DNA from: Gammaproteobacteria bacterium
GTDB taxonomy: Bacteria > Pseudomonadota > Gammaproteobacteria > Steroidobacterales > GCA-2729495
Length of the DNA stretch: 64,000 nucleotides
Reading direction: 5' to 3'
NCBI GenBank assembly: GCA_030746435.1
Contig: JASLMV010000010.1
Span: 37,144-101,143 of the forward strand
The position numbers and the translations under genes were made by a program. This document shows positions 26,454 through 37,200 of this stretch, in pieces (within the stretch, counting starts at the first letter, position 1; each line of letters starts with the position of its first letter). The notes under the pieces were generated by a model. That model worked only from the letters and a program-made list of their open reading frames with translations, had not been told where the DNA came from and did not search any database.

Positions 26454-27179
26454 TTAGGCGATATCCGGGATGCTGATCGTGACCATGCCGTCGTCCTGCC
26501 AGTCGGTAATCTGAATATCTACGCCCAGCACTTCCGACCAGACCGCTATATGCGGCTTCGTCCACAGGTCATGGATTTCCTGTTCCGTCAGGTCATGCAT
26601 GCCCATACGCCGTGTTTGTGTCAGCACGTGTCCGTAGGGGGCCCGGTAAGTGATGCTGCCTTTCCCGCGCTCTACCTGTCCCGCAAGCTGGAAAAAACAG
26701 GTTGTCTGGTCGGTAATAGCAATGAGCGCAAGTTCCGTGTTCCCTGTCTGGTCGATCATTTTCGCAACCCGCCTCAGCATCGGGAACTGGGTCATCGCGT
26801 CCTCACGGGCGATGTCTTCCATTTGCCCCTGGTCCTTGGCGTACTGAATAAACTCGAGCGTCATCTTCACAAGCGCATCATTCATCTCATGCTGATAGGC
26901 TGAATTCGAGTTCAGGGTTTTGACCATCTTGGAAACCGCGAGCCCGACCTGCAGCTCCTGACCGTCCAGCTGGTAACGCGGATCGTCGGCATTACCTGTT
27001 TCCCTGATCGCCGCCACGACTGCTTCGCCCAGGGCTGCTTCGTTACCTTCAAAGCCGCTGTACTGGCCGATTTGCTTGTGCGGTTTCCCTTCCGCACCCT
27101 CGTGTCCGCCTGCGTGCACTACGCCAATGCTTAGCAGCACGGCCAAAAGGCCTGTGCCCAACTGTTTTGCACGGTTCAT
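26454..27179 (-). CDS. Exported protein of unknown function
   Basis: 241-residue protein with a clear signal peptide (cleavage near VHAGG, about residue 23) and a His/Gly-rich mature start (GGHEGAEGKPHKQ). The rest is mostly helical, with a hydrophobic FIQYAKDQ segment and a C-terminal beta portion. AGGAGT seven bases upstream supports the ATG at 27179. I do not recognise a family. It is probably periplasmic. Gene order with the META lipoprotein on the same strand (69 bases apart) suggests possible co-transcription. Confidence 0.6.
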   Translation of the reverse strand: MNRAKQLGTGLLAVLLSIGVVHAGGHEGAEGKPHKQIGQYSGFEGNEAALGEAVVAAIRETGNADDPRYQLDGQELQVGLAVSKMVKTLNSNSAYQHEMNDALVKMTLEFIQYAKDQGQMEDIAREDAMTQFPMLRRVAKMIDQTGNTELALIAITDQTTCFFQLAGQVERGKGSITYRAPYGHVLTQTRRMGMHDLTEQEIHDLWTKPHIAVWSEVLGVDIQITDWQDDGMVTISIPDIA

Positions 27180-27370
27180 GTCTTACTCCTGGTTGCGGTG
27201 CTGCCCGTTATGGACGGATTATTGTAGACGACCGCCGGGGGTTTCCAGTGCCGGCCCATAATGGTCCACGGCGCGGAGTGTTGCGGGAGCGGGTTTCGCG
27301 CCCTACTATTCACGGACTCCGGCTACAAAGCCCGTCTTTCATAAGAAAACAGCCGGGGGGAGGATTTATC

Positions 27371-27922
27371 ATGGCAGAGTTATACGAGCGGGTTGCTGCG
27401 GAACGGCGGCGCCTCAGACAGGTTCGGCAGGCCCTGACCCAGGCGACGACGCAAACATCCGAGGGCAACGCCGACTGGGCACCTTTTTATATTGCGATAG
27501 CGGATTATTTCGAGGCAGCCATGGCCAGGCTGCATGCCCAGGATATCCGCATGGGCGAGATGTTGCGTGACAAGGCCGATATGGGCGAGCCCGATAATCA
27601 GCATGCAATGGCCGAACTGGAAGAGCGGCTCAGCGGTAATCAGCAACACCTGAAACAGATGCTGGCGGCCAGGGACGAACTGAATGCCGATGCCCAGGCA
27701 GGCCTGCAGAGTTTCGAGTCGGCCGGCAAAGCTTATGCCGACTACATCGTTGCCAACATGGGTCATCACCCCGGCAGCACCAACATGGCGCAAGAACTGT
27801 TCTCGAGCGACGACTGGGCACACATGGCAGATGTCAGCGAGGCTGACCAGGTACGCGAGGAGCATTTGTTCGAACGGGTATTTGCAAGCGTACCCGCGAG
27901 TTTGGTATTGACCGAGCAGTAA
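27371..27922 (+). CDS. Helical cytoplasmic protein of unknown function
   Basis: 183-residue protein, strongly helical, with no signal peptide or membrane segment. His and Glu residues recur at helix spacing (RLHAQDIRMGEM, NQQHLKQML, NMGHHPGSTN, REEHLFERV), reminiscent of hemerythrin-like four-helix iron proteins, but the order of ligands does not clearly match HHE motifs, so this is only a suggestion. GGGGGGAGGA ahead of the ATG at 27371 fixes the start; longer in-frame starts upstream lack such a site. Six bases separate it from the next gene, so the two probably form an operon. Confidence 0.6.
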   Translation: MAELYERVAAERRRLRQVRQALTQATTQTSEGNADWAPFYIAIADYFEAAMARLHAQDIRMGEMLRDKADMGEPDNQHAMAELEERLSGNQQHLKQMLAARDELNADAQAGLQSFESAGKAYADYIVANMGHHPGSTNMAQELFSSDDWAHMADVSEADQVREEHLFERVFASVPASLVLTEQ

Positions 27923-27928
27923 GTCGGC

Positions 27929-28474
27929 ATGTCCGGCGCGTTCCCCGAACATCCGTTCTGGAATTATTCACTGGCGCTTTATCGTAAGGACGGCGTCGAA
28001 CGCGCATGCCTCGCATTGCAGGATGAGTTCGGCCTCGACGCAAACCTGGTCCTGTTTTGTTTATGGGCAGGGGTCGAGGGTCCCGGTGAACTTACAGCCG
28101 AAGAGTTGAACGAGTGCATGGCACGGGGCGGACAATGGCAGCGGGAAGTAGTGCAACGGCTGCGTTTTATTCGTCGCACACTCAAACACGACAACCTGGG
28201 TGCGACCGACAAACTTGCAAAAGCGTTGCGCCCGGATGTGCAGTCGCTGGAATTGTCAGCAGAACACGTGGAACAACTGTTGCTCGCATCCGTTGTGCCA
28301 CCGGAGAGGGGCGAGCGAAGCCCGGCAGCAGGAATTAAAAACACAGGTGCCTATTTCGATGTTGCGGGCGTGTCCCGCGCGGGTGAAGCGAAAGCTGCGA
28401 TAATGATTATCCTGGCCGCCGCATTGCCGCCGTTGCCGACAGATGTTCTGGCAGAGCAGTGGGCCAACGGTTAA
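27929..28474 (+). CDS. TIGR02444 family protein
   Basis: 181-residue protein matching the gammaproteobacterial TIGR02444 family: N-terminal FWNYSLALYRKDGVERACL, then ANLVLFCLWAG, WQREVVQRLRFIRRTLK and an all-helical C-terminus. The family is soluble, uncharacterised and mostly chromosomal housekeeping in context. It probably shares a transcript with the preceding gene. Confidence 0.78.
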   Translation: MSGAFPEHPFWNYSLALYRKDGVERACLALQDEFGLDANLVLFCLWAGVEGPGELTAEELNECMARGGQWQREVVQRLRFIRRTLKHDNLGATDKLAKALRPDVQSLELSAEHVEQLLLASVVPPERGERSPAAGIKNTGAYFDVAGVSRAGEAKAAIMIILAAALPPLPTDVLAEQWANG

Positions 28475-28601
28475 CCGACGGTTGACGTTAATGAAGTAAC
28501 TGCTTGCTATACTTGCCCGGTCAGTTTATCCATAAGCTGAAAGTATATTGCCGATACTTAAATAATAGTCAGGCTGGACATCCGTAGAAATCCTAACTAA
28601 G

Positions 28602-28614
28602 AATGATTCTCATT
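28602..28614. promoter_or_regulatory. Fur-box-like palindrome upstream of the TonB receptor
   Basis: AATGATTCTCATT is a palindrome (AATGA-3-TCATT) close to the core of Fur sites (consensus GATAATGATAATCATTATC). It lies 50 bases before the receptor start codon in an AT-rich leader. It suggests iron-repressed expression but is only one short match. Confidence 0.45.
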
Positions 28615-28663
28615 TGTATTACAATCATACCCCCTTTTTAGTGCCTCCCCGAGGGAAGTCGCA

Positions 28664-31153
28664 ATGTCACGCAAAAAATATTCCGCAGCCAGGAATGCTG
28701 CTTTAAGTATCTTTATCTTGTCACTGGCATCGCCGCTGAGCGCAGTGGCCAGCAGTCATATCTCTGAAATTGTCGTCAGTGTCCGGAAGATCGACGAAAA
28801 TGTGCAGGAAATTCCAGTCCAGGCAACTATATTTGGTGAGCAGACCATCGAACAGGAGCGGATCCGTTCACTGGCCGATGTCGCAGAACTAACACCCAGC
28901 ATACAGTTCGATACCGGTTTCTGGCCCAGCGATACGCGCGTTTCGATCCGGGGTCTCTTCAACCGTGCAGGTCGCCCAAGTGCAGCGGTGCTCATCGACG
29001 GTATCGATGCGATGAGTGAAAGTATGGAGAGTGCCGGCGGCTCGGCCCTGCTGAATCAGCGAATCCTCGATATAGAGCGCATCGAAGTAGCACGCGGTCC
29101 GCAGAGTGCGCTGTACGGGCGTGGCGCGTTTTCAGGTGCGATCAACTACGTGACCCGCAGGCCGCCCGACGAATGGGAGTCCACCTTGCTCGTTGACGGT
29201 GCATCGAGGGGCAGTGAATCGGAATTTCAGTTCAGGACGGGTGGTCCGCTTATCGACGGCAAACTCAACTTCAATGTGATGCTGTCGGATTATGAAACCC
29301 ACGGTTACTACAAGAACCCGAATACCGACCAGTACGTCGGCGGCGGTGAGAGCCGTGGCGGCGCCCTGGCTTTCGAGTGGCTGGCGGCCGACAACGTCAG
29401 TGTGTACTGGAACACGACTTATTCGGATGATGACTTCGAACCGCAGGCGATCGCTGCGATCAAGCCCAATAAATTCAGGGTCGCCCTGAACGACGGCGCG
29501 GACAACATCACGCTGATCGAGGACGGCGATCCGGACACGGTCACGGGCGACTGCCTTAACCCCGGTAGCGGACCCGGCCTGGATGCATGCCTGTGGGTCG
29601 TGAACGGAACTATCGGCGACGCAGACGACTATGCGATTAATGTTTCTCCGGACCCGCGTACCGGCGGGAATTACAGGGGTACCGACGACGAAACCGCGCG
29701 CCACAACCTGATTATCGAATGGGATATCAACGAAGACTATGCATTCCGCTGGGCTTCGTCTTATACCGACTCCAATCAGTTCGTGAACATGGACACGGAT
29801 CAGCAGGCCGGGTTGCCGCCGCCGGCGCCCTGGTTCTCGCAGTCGGGTAACGACAGTGACGGATTATTTGTTTTTGATTTCCGGCAACGCTTCCACGAGG
29901 TGCAAATAAGTTTTGATGACGGAGGCAAGGTAAACTGGCTGGCCGGACTCAATCTTTTTGACGAGGATGGTGACAACGTTAACCGCAGCCGTTTCTGGTA
30001 CCGCGACCTGGCCGGCGCTGTCTGTACGTTTACGACGGCGGCCTGTACTTTCGAAGAAGCCCTCATCTTTAACAAGCGTTTCGAGCGCGATACCAATAGT
30101 GTTTCAGCCTTCGGTCTTGTCGGTATCGCCCTGACAGATAATGTGAAGCTCACCATGGAAGGCCGCTGGATTCACGACAAGATAGAGGTCAAAGCGAACA
30201 CATCTGATTCCACATCCGATTCGCTGGGCTTTCCGTTTTTCAGTTATGCGGGCAGCCCGGGCTTCAAGGCTGACACGGACGATACCAATTTCGTGCCCCG
30301 GGCCAGCCTGGACTGGTTCGTGACCGACGATGTCATGCTCTACACGTCAATCGCCAAGGGAATCAAACCACCGACTTATAACACGACCAATATGGTCGAC
30401 CCGGAAACGTCCAAGGTTAAAAAGGAAAAGCTGACGACCTATGAAGTTGGCATGAAGAGCACCCTCGATGAAGGGCGCGTCATCCTGAACGGCGCAATCT
30501 TCTTCAACGATTACGAGGACCAGCAGGTACTGGTGCAGTTTCCCGGCGTACCGCTACCGCGTAGCGGTACTGCCAATGCAGGTGAGACGGAAGTCTGGGG
30601 CCTGGAACTCGATACGACCTGGCGGCCTGATGAAAACTGGACGTTTAACGCGAGCTACGCGTATATCGACGGCGAATACAAAGACTTTGTACTGGCCGAT
30701 GCGCAGGCGCCGGGTGTACCGGTTTCCGGCAGCAACCAGGCCAAGGCCGCCAGCAAGGACGGCGATTTCAGCGGTAACCAGACCGTCGGCGTACCTGAGC
30801 ATGCGTTTGCATTCCTGGGCCGCTACCAGGCTCCGATATTCGGCGATACAGACTGGTATACGCAACTGACAGCCTCATGGCAGGACGAGCGGTGGGCCGA
30901 TGTGTCCAACCTGGCCCAGCTCGATTCCTACTGGATGGTGAACGGTCAGGTTGGGCTCGAAAGCGAAGACTGGTTTTTGTCCCTGTACGTAGAAAACCTG
31001 CGCGACGACGATACGATCATCTTTGCGCAGGAATTCATCGACCAGCAACAGGGCTTCCAGTTAGGCTCAACAGTTACGTTCCCTGTCGCTTACTACGCCT
31101 ATCTGCCGCAGCCGAGAACGGTAGGGTTCAAGTTCCAGTACAAGATCAAGTAA
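28664..31153 (+). CDS. TonB-dependent outer-membrane receptor
   Basis: 829-residue TonB-dependent receptor. A signal peptide (about residues 1-30) is followed by a TonB box SEIVVSVRK (34-42), the plug domain (IRSLADVAELTPSIQF, RGLFNRAGRPSAAVLIDG, IERIEVARGPQSALYGRGA, INYVTRRP) and a 22-strand barrel. The terminal segment is VGFKFQYKIK; the usual C-terminal aromatic is missing. GAGGGAAG precedes the ATG. A Fur-like site upstream points to iron or siderophore uptake, although relatives in this group also import other hydrophobic substrates. The ligand is not determined by sequence. Confidence 0.92.
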   Translation: MSRKKYSAARNAALSIFILSLASPLSAVASSHISEIVVSVRKIDENVQEIPVQATIFGEQTIEQERIRSLADVAELTPSIQFDTGFWPSDTRVSIRGLFNRAGRPSAAVLIDGIDAMSESMESAGGSALLNQRILDIERIEVARGPQSALYGRGAFSGAINYVTRRPPDEWESTLLVDGASRGSESEFQFRTGGPLIDGKLNFNVMLSDYETHGYYKNPNTDQYVGGGESRGGALAFEWLAADNVSVYWNTTYSDDDFEPQAIAAIKPNKFRVALNDGADNITLIEDGDPDTVTGDCLNPGSGPGLDACLWVVNGTIGDADDYAINVSPDPRTGGNYRGTDDETARHNLIIEWDINEDYAFRWASSYTDSNQFVNMDTDQQAGLPPPAPWFSQSGNDSDGLFVFDFRQRFHEVQISFDDGGKVNWLAGLNLFDEDGDNVNRSRFWYRDLAGAVCTFTTAACTFEEALIFNKRFERDTNSVSAFGLVGIALTDNVKLTMEGRWIHDKIEVKANTSDSTSDSLGFPFFSYAGSPGFKADTDDTNFVPRASLDWFVTDDVMLYTSIAKGIKPPTYNTTNMVDPETSKVKKEKLTTYEVGMKSTLDEGRVILNGAIFFNDYEDQQVLVQFPGVPLPRSGTANAGETEVWGLELDTTWRPDENWTFNASYAYIDGEYKDFVLADAQAPGVPVSGSNQAKAASKDGDFSGNQTVGVPEHAFAFLGRYQAPIFGDTDWYTQLTASWQDERWADVSNLAQLDSYWMVNGQVGLESEDWFLSLYVENLRDDDTIIFAQEFIDQQQGFQLGSTVTFPVAYYAYLPQPRTVGFKFQYKIK

Positions 31154-31217
31154 GCGTACTGGTTAAAAACCGCGTTCGCAGCTGCCGGGCTGAGGCTCGT
31201 ACACTCAGCCGCCATGC

Positions 31218-32858
31218 CTAGGCGTTGCCCCAGTCCTTGAGCCGGGTGCCGAACAGCCTGTCGACCTGGGCGAGTGCGTCGGGCGCGAGTTCCTCCAGCA
31301 ACACGCGGTTGCGCTTCGGATAGTTCTCCGGCCCGCCTTCTTCGGGCCACTGCATCGTGGCGTCGATAACGATCTTGCTGGTCTCACCCCGCACGATCTG
31401 GCTCGGGTCGGTTATGGTGCCTATACCTTTTTCGATGATCTCGGTTGCCATGGCAGGTTGCCAGCGGGACCCCATCGCGAACAACATCTGGGTCCGGTCC
31501 AGCACGTCCAGGTCCTTGTCGACCACGACCACGACCTTACAGATGCTGACCCGGTTCGCCACGATTTTGCCGACTTCCAGCCCCTGACCGGGTGCCGTCT
31601 TGTCGATACTGACGAATGACACACCCATCATGTCCTGCGGGTAGTGGAAGTCGATCAGGCTGGGGATGGAACGCCGCATGATGCGCTCGTACATGACCTC
31701 CAGAGGCGACGTCGTGAAACCGCGCTGCATGCCGGTGAAGCTGTTCATCAACCACGGGTTACGCCGGTGGGTAATGCGCGTCACGTTCATCCAGAACACG
31801 TCTACCTTTTCCAGGCCGAGGTAGCCGAACATCTCGCCGAAAGGCCCTTCGTTTTCCAACGGCTCGTCCAGCGGCACTTCGCCCTCGATAATCATCTCGG
31901 CATGCGCCGGCACAAGCATGTCGCTGTTGTCCGCCTTGACGACTTCCAGTGCTTTGCCCCGCAAGCCACCCGCGATCGCGAGCTCGTCGACGGCACCGTC
32001 GCCGCGCTGCCGTGCCATCGGAGCGCCACTTAGAAGCCAGACGATCGGGTCCTGGCCGACCGCAACCGCAACATGGCCGACTTTCTCGCCACGTTCGCGT
32101 GCCGCCAGCAGCATTTTGTAACCGGCATGGTTCTTTTCGGAATTGATCCGCAACTTTCGCGGACCGGTAATTTCACATCGGTAAGTGCCGAAGTTGTTGC
32201 CCATCTCCGGGTCCGAGGTAAACACCGAGCCCGTGTTGACGTAGCGTGCGGAATCCGCCGGATTAGTTTTTATGAACGCAAAACTGTTCAGGTCACACTC
32301 GTCGCCGGTCAGCGTGACCTCCTTGCACGGTGCTTCGTTACGTGAAAGTTCGACCGGTGCTATCTTCGGCCAGCGGCCATCGACGGTCGAGCTCAGCATT
32401 TTATCCATGTGCGCCTTGGCGCGCCGGTAGCTGACCTTGATGTCATCCGGATCGGGCTCGAGGCCGAACAGGATGCAGTCGGTATTCACGTGCCCCTGGA
32501 AATTGCCGACGAGCGGACCATCGATCCAGTCGCCATCAATTTTTATCTTGTCGTAGATAAATGCGGGCGAACGAAAAAACCCGTACCGGTCAGTCGCCCG
32601 GAACATGAGTGCCGTTACCTGGTACTCGTCCTGATCGATCTCGGGTACGCGCATCACCAGGCCATGCGCATCAAGCGCAGCCATGTAATCACGGATGCTG
32701 TCGAAGGGGGCTTTGGGTGCCGCCGCTATTAACTTCGCGCGGTCAGCTTTACTTAAGCAGTCCTTGCCGGTAGCGGCCTGTGCGCCCATGGACGGCAGCG
32801 ACAATGCTGCGACACCTGTGCCTGCGAGAAAGTTTCTGCGGGATGTGGTTTGTGCCAT
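31218..32858 (-). CDS. UbiD-family (de)carboxylase with Tat signal
   Basis: 546-residue UbiD-family protein. UbiD enzymes use prenylated FMN made by UbiX to (de)carboxylate aromatic or unsaturated acids. Family segments include GTYRCEI, LSGAPMA, the AEMIIEGEVPLDEP Glu-containing segment, and ENEGPFGEMFGYLG with the active-site Glu. Unlike normal cytoplasmic UbiD proteins it starts with a twin-arginine signal (TSRRNFLAGTGVAALSLP), so the folded, cofactor-loaded enzyme may be exported to the periplasm. Convergent with the TonB receptor (64 bases between). No UbiX homologue is in the window. The substrate is unknown; a periplasmic aromatic acid is a reasonable inference. Confidence 0.85.
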   Translation of the reverse strand: MAQTTSRRNFLAGTGVAALSLPSMGAQAATGKDCLSKADRAKLIAAAPKAPFDSIRDYMAALDAHGLVMRVPEIDQDEYQVTALMFRATDRYGFFRSPAFIYDKIKIDGDWIDGPLVGNFQGHVNTDCILFGLEPDPDDIKVSYRRAKAHMDKMLSSTVDGRWPKIAPVELSRNEAPCKEVTLTGDECDLNSFAFIKTNPADSARYVNTGSVFTSDPEMGNNFGTYRCEITGPRKLRINSEKNHAGYKMLLAARERGEKVGHVAVAVGQDPIVWLLSGAPMARQRGDGAVDELAIAGGLRGKALEVVKADNSDMLVPAHAEMIIEGEVPLDEPLENEGPFGEMFGYLGLEKVDVFWMNVTRITHRRNPWLMNSFTGMQRGFTTSPLEVMYERIMRRSIPSLIDFHYPQDMMGVSFVSIDKTAPGQGLEVGKIVANRVSICKVVVVVDKDLDVLDRTQMLFAMGSRWQPAMATEIIEKGIGTITDPSQIVRGETSKIVIDATMQWPEEGGPENYPKRNRVLLEELAPDALAQVDRLFGTRLKDWGNA

Positions 32859-33124
32859 CGGAGAATCCTCGATTGTTCTGAATTGTTATTGTCAGCCTTG
32901 CATATTTATCCCGGATTTTGTGCCGGGCGGCATGGGGTAGCCGAGCAATCGGATCGGTTGTCCGCAGGCTGACCGAAGGGCATGCAACCAGCCGCTTCTG
33001 CGTCGTTTTCAGTGATCATTTTGGGCCGGGGGCATCCCTGCGGCGCGATACAATAAGACTAATGCCGGGTAAACAGGCGTCGGGCATGGCAGCACAGTCG
33101 AATAAATGGAGCAGAAACACCTTA

Positions 33125-34231
33125 ATGAAACGAGCCATCCTCATCATTGTTGTGGCGGCGATTGCCGCGTACTGGTTTTTCGGCCAGGGTAACGGCGGCC
33201 CCGGTCCCGGCCGGCCATCCTTCGGCGGACCGGTCACCGTGGTTGCGGAAGTGGTTACCCGCGAGCCTTTGGTTAGTTCCGTCGAGGCATTGGGTACCGC
33301 ACTTGCGAACGAGTCCGTAACCGTCACGGCGAGTCTTACGGAAACCGTTCGCCGGGTAAGTTTCGAGGACGGTGATTCTGTCGACAAGGGTACCGTGCTG
33401 GTCGAACTGACCGATGACGAGGAAAGCGCCCAGCTCGCCGAGGCGCGCGCCAACCTGAGCGATGCCCAGAATCAACTCAAGCGCCTGCGCGACCTCGATG
33501 CACGCGGGATCGCGGCCGCTTCGGATGTCGATGAAGCGCAGGCGGCAAAAGATGCGGCCCAGGCGCGCCTCGATTCCGTCGTGGCGCGGCTACAGGACAG
33601 GCTGATTCGTGCGCCCTTCAGCGGCATTCTCGGGTTTCGCGAAGTGAGCCAGGGCACGTTGCTTATGCCGGGCGATACCATTACGACCATCGACGATGTC
33701 GCGCAGATCAAGCTCGATTTCACGGTTCCCGAGACCGTAATTGCAATAATGCAACCGGGCAGGAAGATTTACGCGAGCAGTGTTGCGTATCCCGGCCGTG
33801 AGTTTGCAGGTGTGGTTACCGCGGTGGGCTCCAGGGTGGACCCGGTCACGCGGGCGGTTACCGTGCGTGCGAACATACCCAACGATGACCGGGCGCTGCG
33901 GCCCGGTATGTTGCTTACGGTGCGTGTTGTGACGAACGAGCGCGACGCGCTGAGCGTACCGGAACGGGCAGTCGTGCAGATGCGTGACGGCGCTTATATA
34001 TATGTAGTCGGACCGGACCGGACGGCGGTCAGGACCACGGTTGAACTCGGCATGCGCCAGGACGGGATGGTCGAGATCGTAGCCGGGCTTGCGGATGGCC
34101 AGCAGGTCGTTACTGAAGGTGTGATTAAGCTGCGGGACGGTGCAACCGTGCAGTTCGCTGACGAAGTCGTCGCGGAGGGACCGCCCGACGCGACCTCCGG
34201 GGCGAGTGAACCGGCGCCCGAGGACGATTAA
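33125..34231 (+). CDS. RND efflux periplasmic adaptor (membrane fusion protein)
   Basis: 368-residue AcrA/MexA-type adaptor. N-terminal membrane anchor (ILIIVVAAIAAYWFF), Gly/Pro linker, barrel-sandwich hybrid with LTDDEESAQLAEARA into a helical hairpin (about residues 85-160), then RLIRAPFSGILGFREVSQGT and the beta-barrel RALRPGMLLTVRV. It links an inner-membrane RND pump to an outer-membrane channel; no TolC homologue is nearby. The start at 33125 gives a clean anchor; in-frame starts at 33062 or 33087 are possible. The pump gene follows after 17 bases. Confidence 0.9.
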   Translation: MKRAILIIVVAAIAAYWFFGQGNGGPGPGRPSFGGPVTVVAEVVTREPLVSSVEALGTALANESVTVTASLTETVRRVSFEDGDSVDKGTVLVELTDDEESAQLAEARANLSDAQNQLKRLRDLDARGIAAASDVDEAQAAKDAAQARLDSVVARLQDRLIRAPFSGILGFREVSQGTLLMPGDTITTIDDVAQIKLDFTVPETVIAIMQPGRKIYASSVAYPGREFAGVVTAVGSRVDPVTRAVTVRANIPNDDRALRPGMLLTVRVVTNERDALSVPERAVVQMRDGAYIYVVGPDRTAVRTTVELGMRQDGMVEIVAGLADGQQVVTEGVIKLRDGATVQFADEVVAEGPPDATSGASEPAPEDD

Positions 34232-34248
34232 CGAGGACGAGCTTTACG

Positions 34249-37200
34249 ATGTGGCTCTCAGACGTATCTGTTAAACGACCCGTATTCGCAACTGTCATCG
34301 CGATGTTGCTGGTCGCATTCGGCTCGCTCGCATTCAATGAACTTGCGGTACGCGAGTATCCCGATATTTCCGCACCAGTAATTTCGGTAACGGTGGGTTA
34401 TCCGGGCGCCTCTGCAGAAGTTGTCGAAAGCCGCATTACGCAAATACTCGAACGCGAAGTCAGTGGTATCGAGGGAGCGAAGTCGATCACTTCGAGCAGT
34501 CTGGACGGCCAGTCGTCCATTTCGGTCGAGTTCAGCCTTGAACGCAAAATAGATGAGGCGGCAAACGATGTCCGCGACCGGGTGGGCCGGGTCGTAACGC
34601 GACTCCCCGACGACATCGACGCGCCTATCATCGCCAAGCAGGATGCCGATGCGCAGCCAATCATGTACATCAACCTGGAGAGCCCTAACCTCAGCGAGAT
34701 GGACCTGACGGACTACGCCGAACGTTATGTGCGTGACCGGCTTGCCGTGGTTCCCGGGGTTTCGCAGGTCCAGATGAACGGGCTCGGCCGGCCGTCGATG
34801 CGAGTGTGGCTCGACCGGATAGCGCTGGCCGCGCGCGGGCTTACGGTTACGGATATAGAGAATGCGCTCCGCCGCGAAAACCTGGAGTTACCAGCCGGCC
34901 GTGTGGACTCGAAGGACCGGGAGTTCCAGGTGCGCGTCGCCCGTAATTTTACGACGGCCGAGGAATTTCGCCGGCTGGTCATTGGCCAGGGAACAGACGG
35001 TCACCTGATCCGCCTGGGTGAAGTTGCAAATGTGGAAGTTGCGCCGCGCGATTCGCGCACCATTTTCCGCACGAACGGACAAAGCTCGGTCGGTTTTGGC
35101 ATCATCAAGCAATCCACGGCTAACACGGTCGACGTCATCACGGGCATTAACGCAGAGGTCGCCCGCATTACTCCGACGCTGCCGCAGGGTATGCAACTGG
35201 CGATCGGCAGCGATGATTCCGCATTTATCCGGGCGGCCATCCGCTCGGTCTATATCACCATTGCCATAACAACCGCGCTGGTGGGGCTCGTCATCCTTGC
35301 GTTCCTGGGGAATGTGCGCGCGATGCTGATACCGGTAACGACGATACCGGTATGCCTGGTCGCCTCGTTCATGGTCCTCGCGCTGTTCGGTTTCTCGATC
35401 AACCTGGTCACGCTACTCGCGCTGGTGCTGTCCATCGGCCTCGTGGTCGACGATTCGATCGTGGTCCTCGAGAACGTGCACCGCCGTATAGAAAACGGCG
35501 AGCCACCGCTGCTTGCGGCCTTCAAGGGTACGCGCCAGGTTGCTTTCGCGGTTATCGCGACCACCGCCGTGCTTGTTGCAGTCTTCGCGCCGATCGCGTT
35601 CCTGCGCGACAACATCGGCCGGATTTTTTCCGAGCTCGCTGTAACCGTTGTTGCGGCAGTTGTTTTCTCCAGTGTGCTCGCACTGTCGCTGGCGCCGATG
35701 ATGTGTTCCAAGCTGTTGCGTCCCGGTAAACGTGAAAATCGTGGTATGCACATGCTCGACCGCTTCTTCGAGAATCTTGCCGAGTCCTACCAACGTGGCC
35801 TCGAGGCCAGCCTGAACGCACCGCGCAGGATCGTGTTGATGATGGTGGTCATCGCAGCGAGCGTCTGGGGTCTGATGGAAAACCTTCCGGAGGAATATGC
35901 GCCCGGCGAAGATCAGGGCATGTTCTTTGCAATCATGCAGGCGGCAGAGGGCACCAGTGTCGACCATATGCGGAAGCAGGTCGAAAAATTTGAAACACCC
36001 ATGCGGCCGTTGATTCAGACAGGCGACATTCAGCGTTCCCTTATCCGGACGCCCATCTGGGGCTCAACGAACCCCAACGGTGGAATCATAATTGTGACGA
36101 TGGCGCCCTGGGGTGAACGCGAAGTCTCCACCGCGGAAGCGCAGGGCCGGATGATGGCGAGCTGGAGCCAGATTCCCGAGGTGCGCAGTTTCAGTTTTAT
36201 GCGTTCCGGAATTTCACGGCATGGCGGCGGCCAGCCCGTGCAGTTCGTGATTGGCGGCTCAGACTACGATGAACTGGCCCGCTGGCGGGACATCGTCCTG
36301 GCTCGAGCGCGCGCCAATCCCGGGCTCACCCGCGTCGACGCCGACTTGAAAGAAACGCAGCCACAACTGAATGTGCGCATCGATCAGGACCGCGCGGCCG
36401 CGCTGGGCGTATCGGTGCAGAGTATCGGCCAGACCCTGCGGACCATGATGGGCGAGCAGGTCGTAACCACTTATGTCGTCGACGGGGAGGAATACGACGT
36501 GGTGTTGCACGCGCGGCAAGACCAGCGGGCAACGGCAACGGACCTGACCAACATCTATGTGCGGCAAAACCGGTCGCGTAACCTGATACCGCTGTCGAAC
36601 CTGGTAACTACCGAGGACACGGCCGGCAGCGGCAGGCTGAACCGCTACAATCGCCTGCGTGCACTGACCATCAGCGCAACCCCGGTGCCTGGTTACGCGC
36701 TCGGCGATGCGCTGGAATTCCTGGAAGACGTCGTGCGCAGCGAGTTGCCGACAACGGCGCGCGTAGACTACAAGGGCGAGTCGCTCGAATACAAGGAAAG
36801 TGCGGGCGCGACCTATTTTACGTTCGGCATTGCGCTGCTGGTGGTGTTCCTCGTGCTCGCGGCGCAGTTCGAGAGTTTCGTCCACCCGCTGATCATCATG
36901 GTTACGGTGCCGCTCGCGCTGGCCGGCGGGTTGCTCGGACTTAGCGTGATGGGCAAAACGCTGAATATTTACAGCCAGATCGGCGTCGTGATGCTTATCG
37001 GCATAGCTGCGAAAAACGGTGTACTGATTGTCGAGTTCATTAACCAGTTACGTGACGAGGGGATGGAGTTTGCGCAGGCTATTGTTGAAGGCGCGCGTAT
37101 TCGTTTCCGGCCCGTTGTCATGACCACCGTATCGACATTAATGGGATCAATTCCCCTGATGCTCGCGACCGGCCCCGGGTCGGAGAGCCGCAGTACCCTG

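Noticed and set aside
31154..31217. Shared terminator between the TonB receptor and UbiD genes
   Set aside because: No stem with an adjacent T tract is visible in the 64-base gap on either strand.
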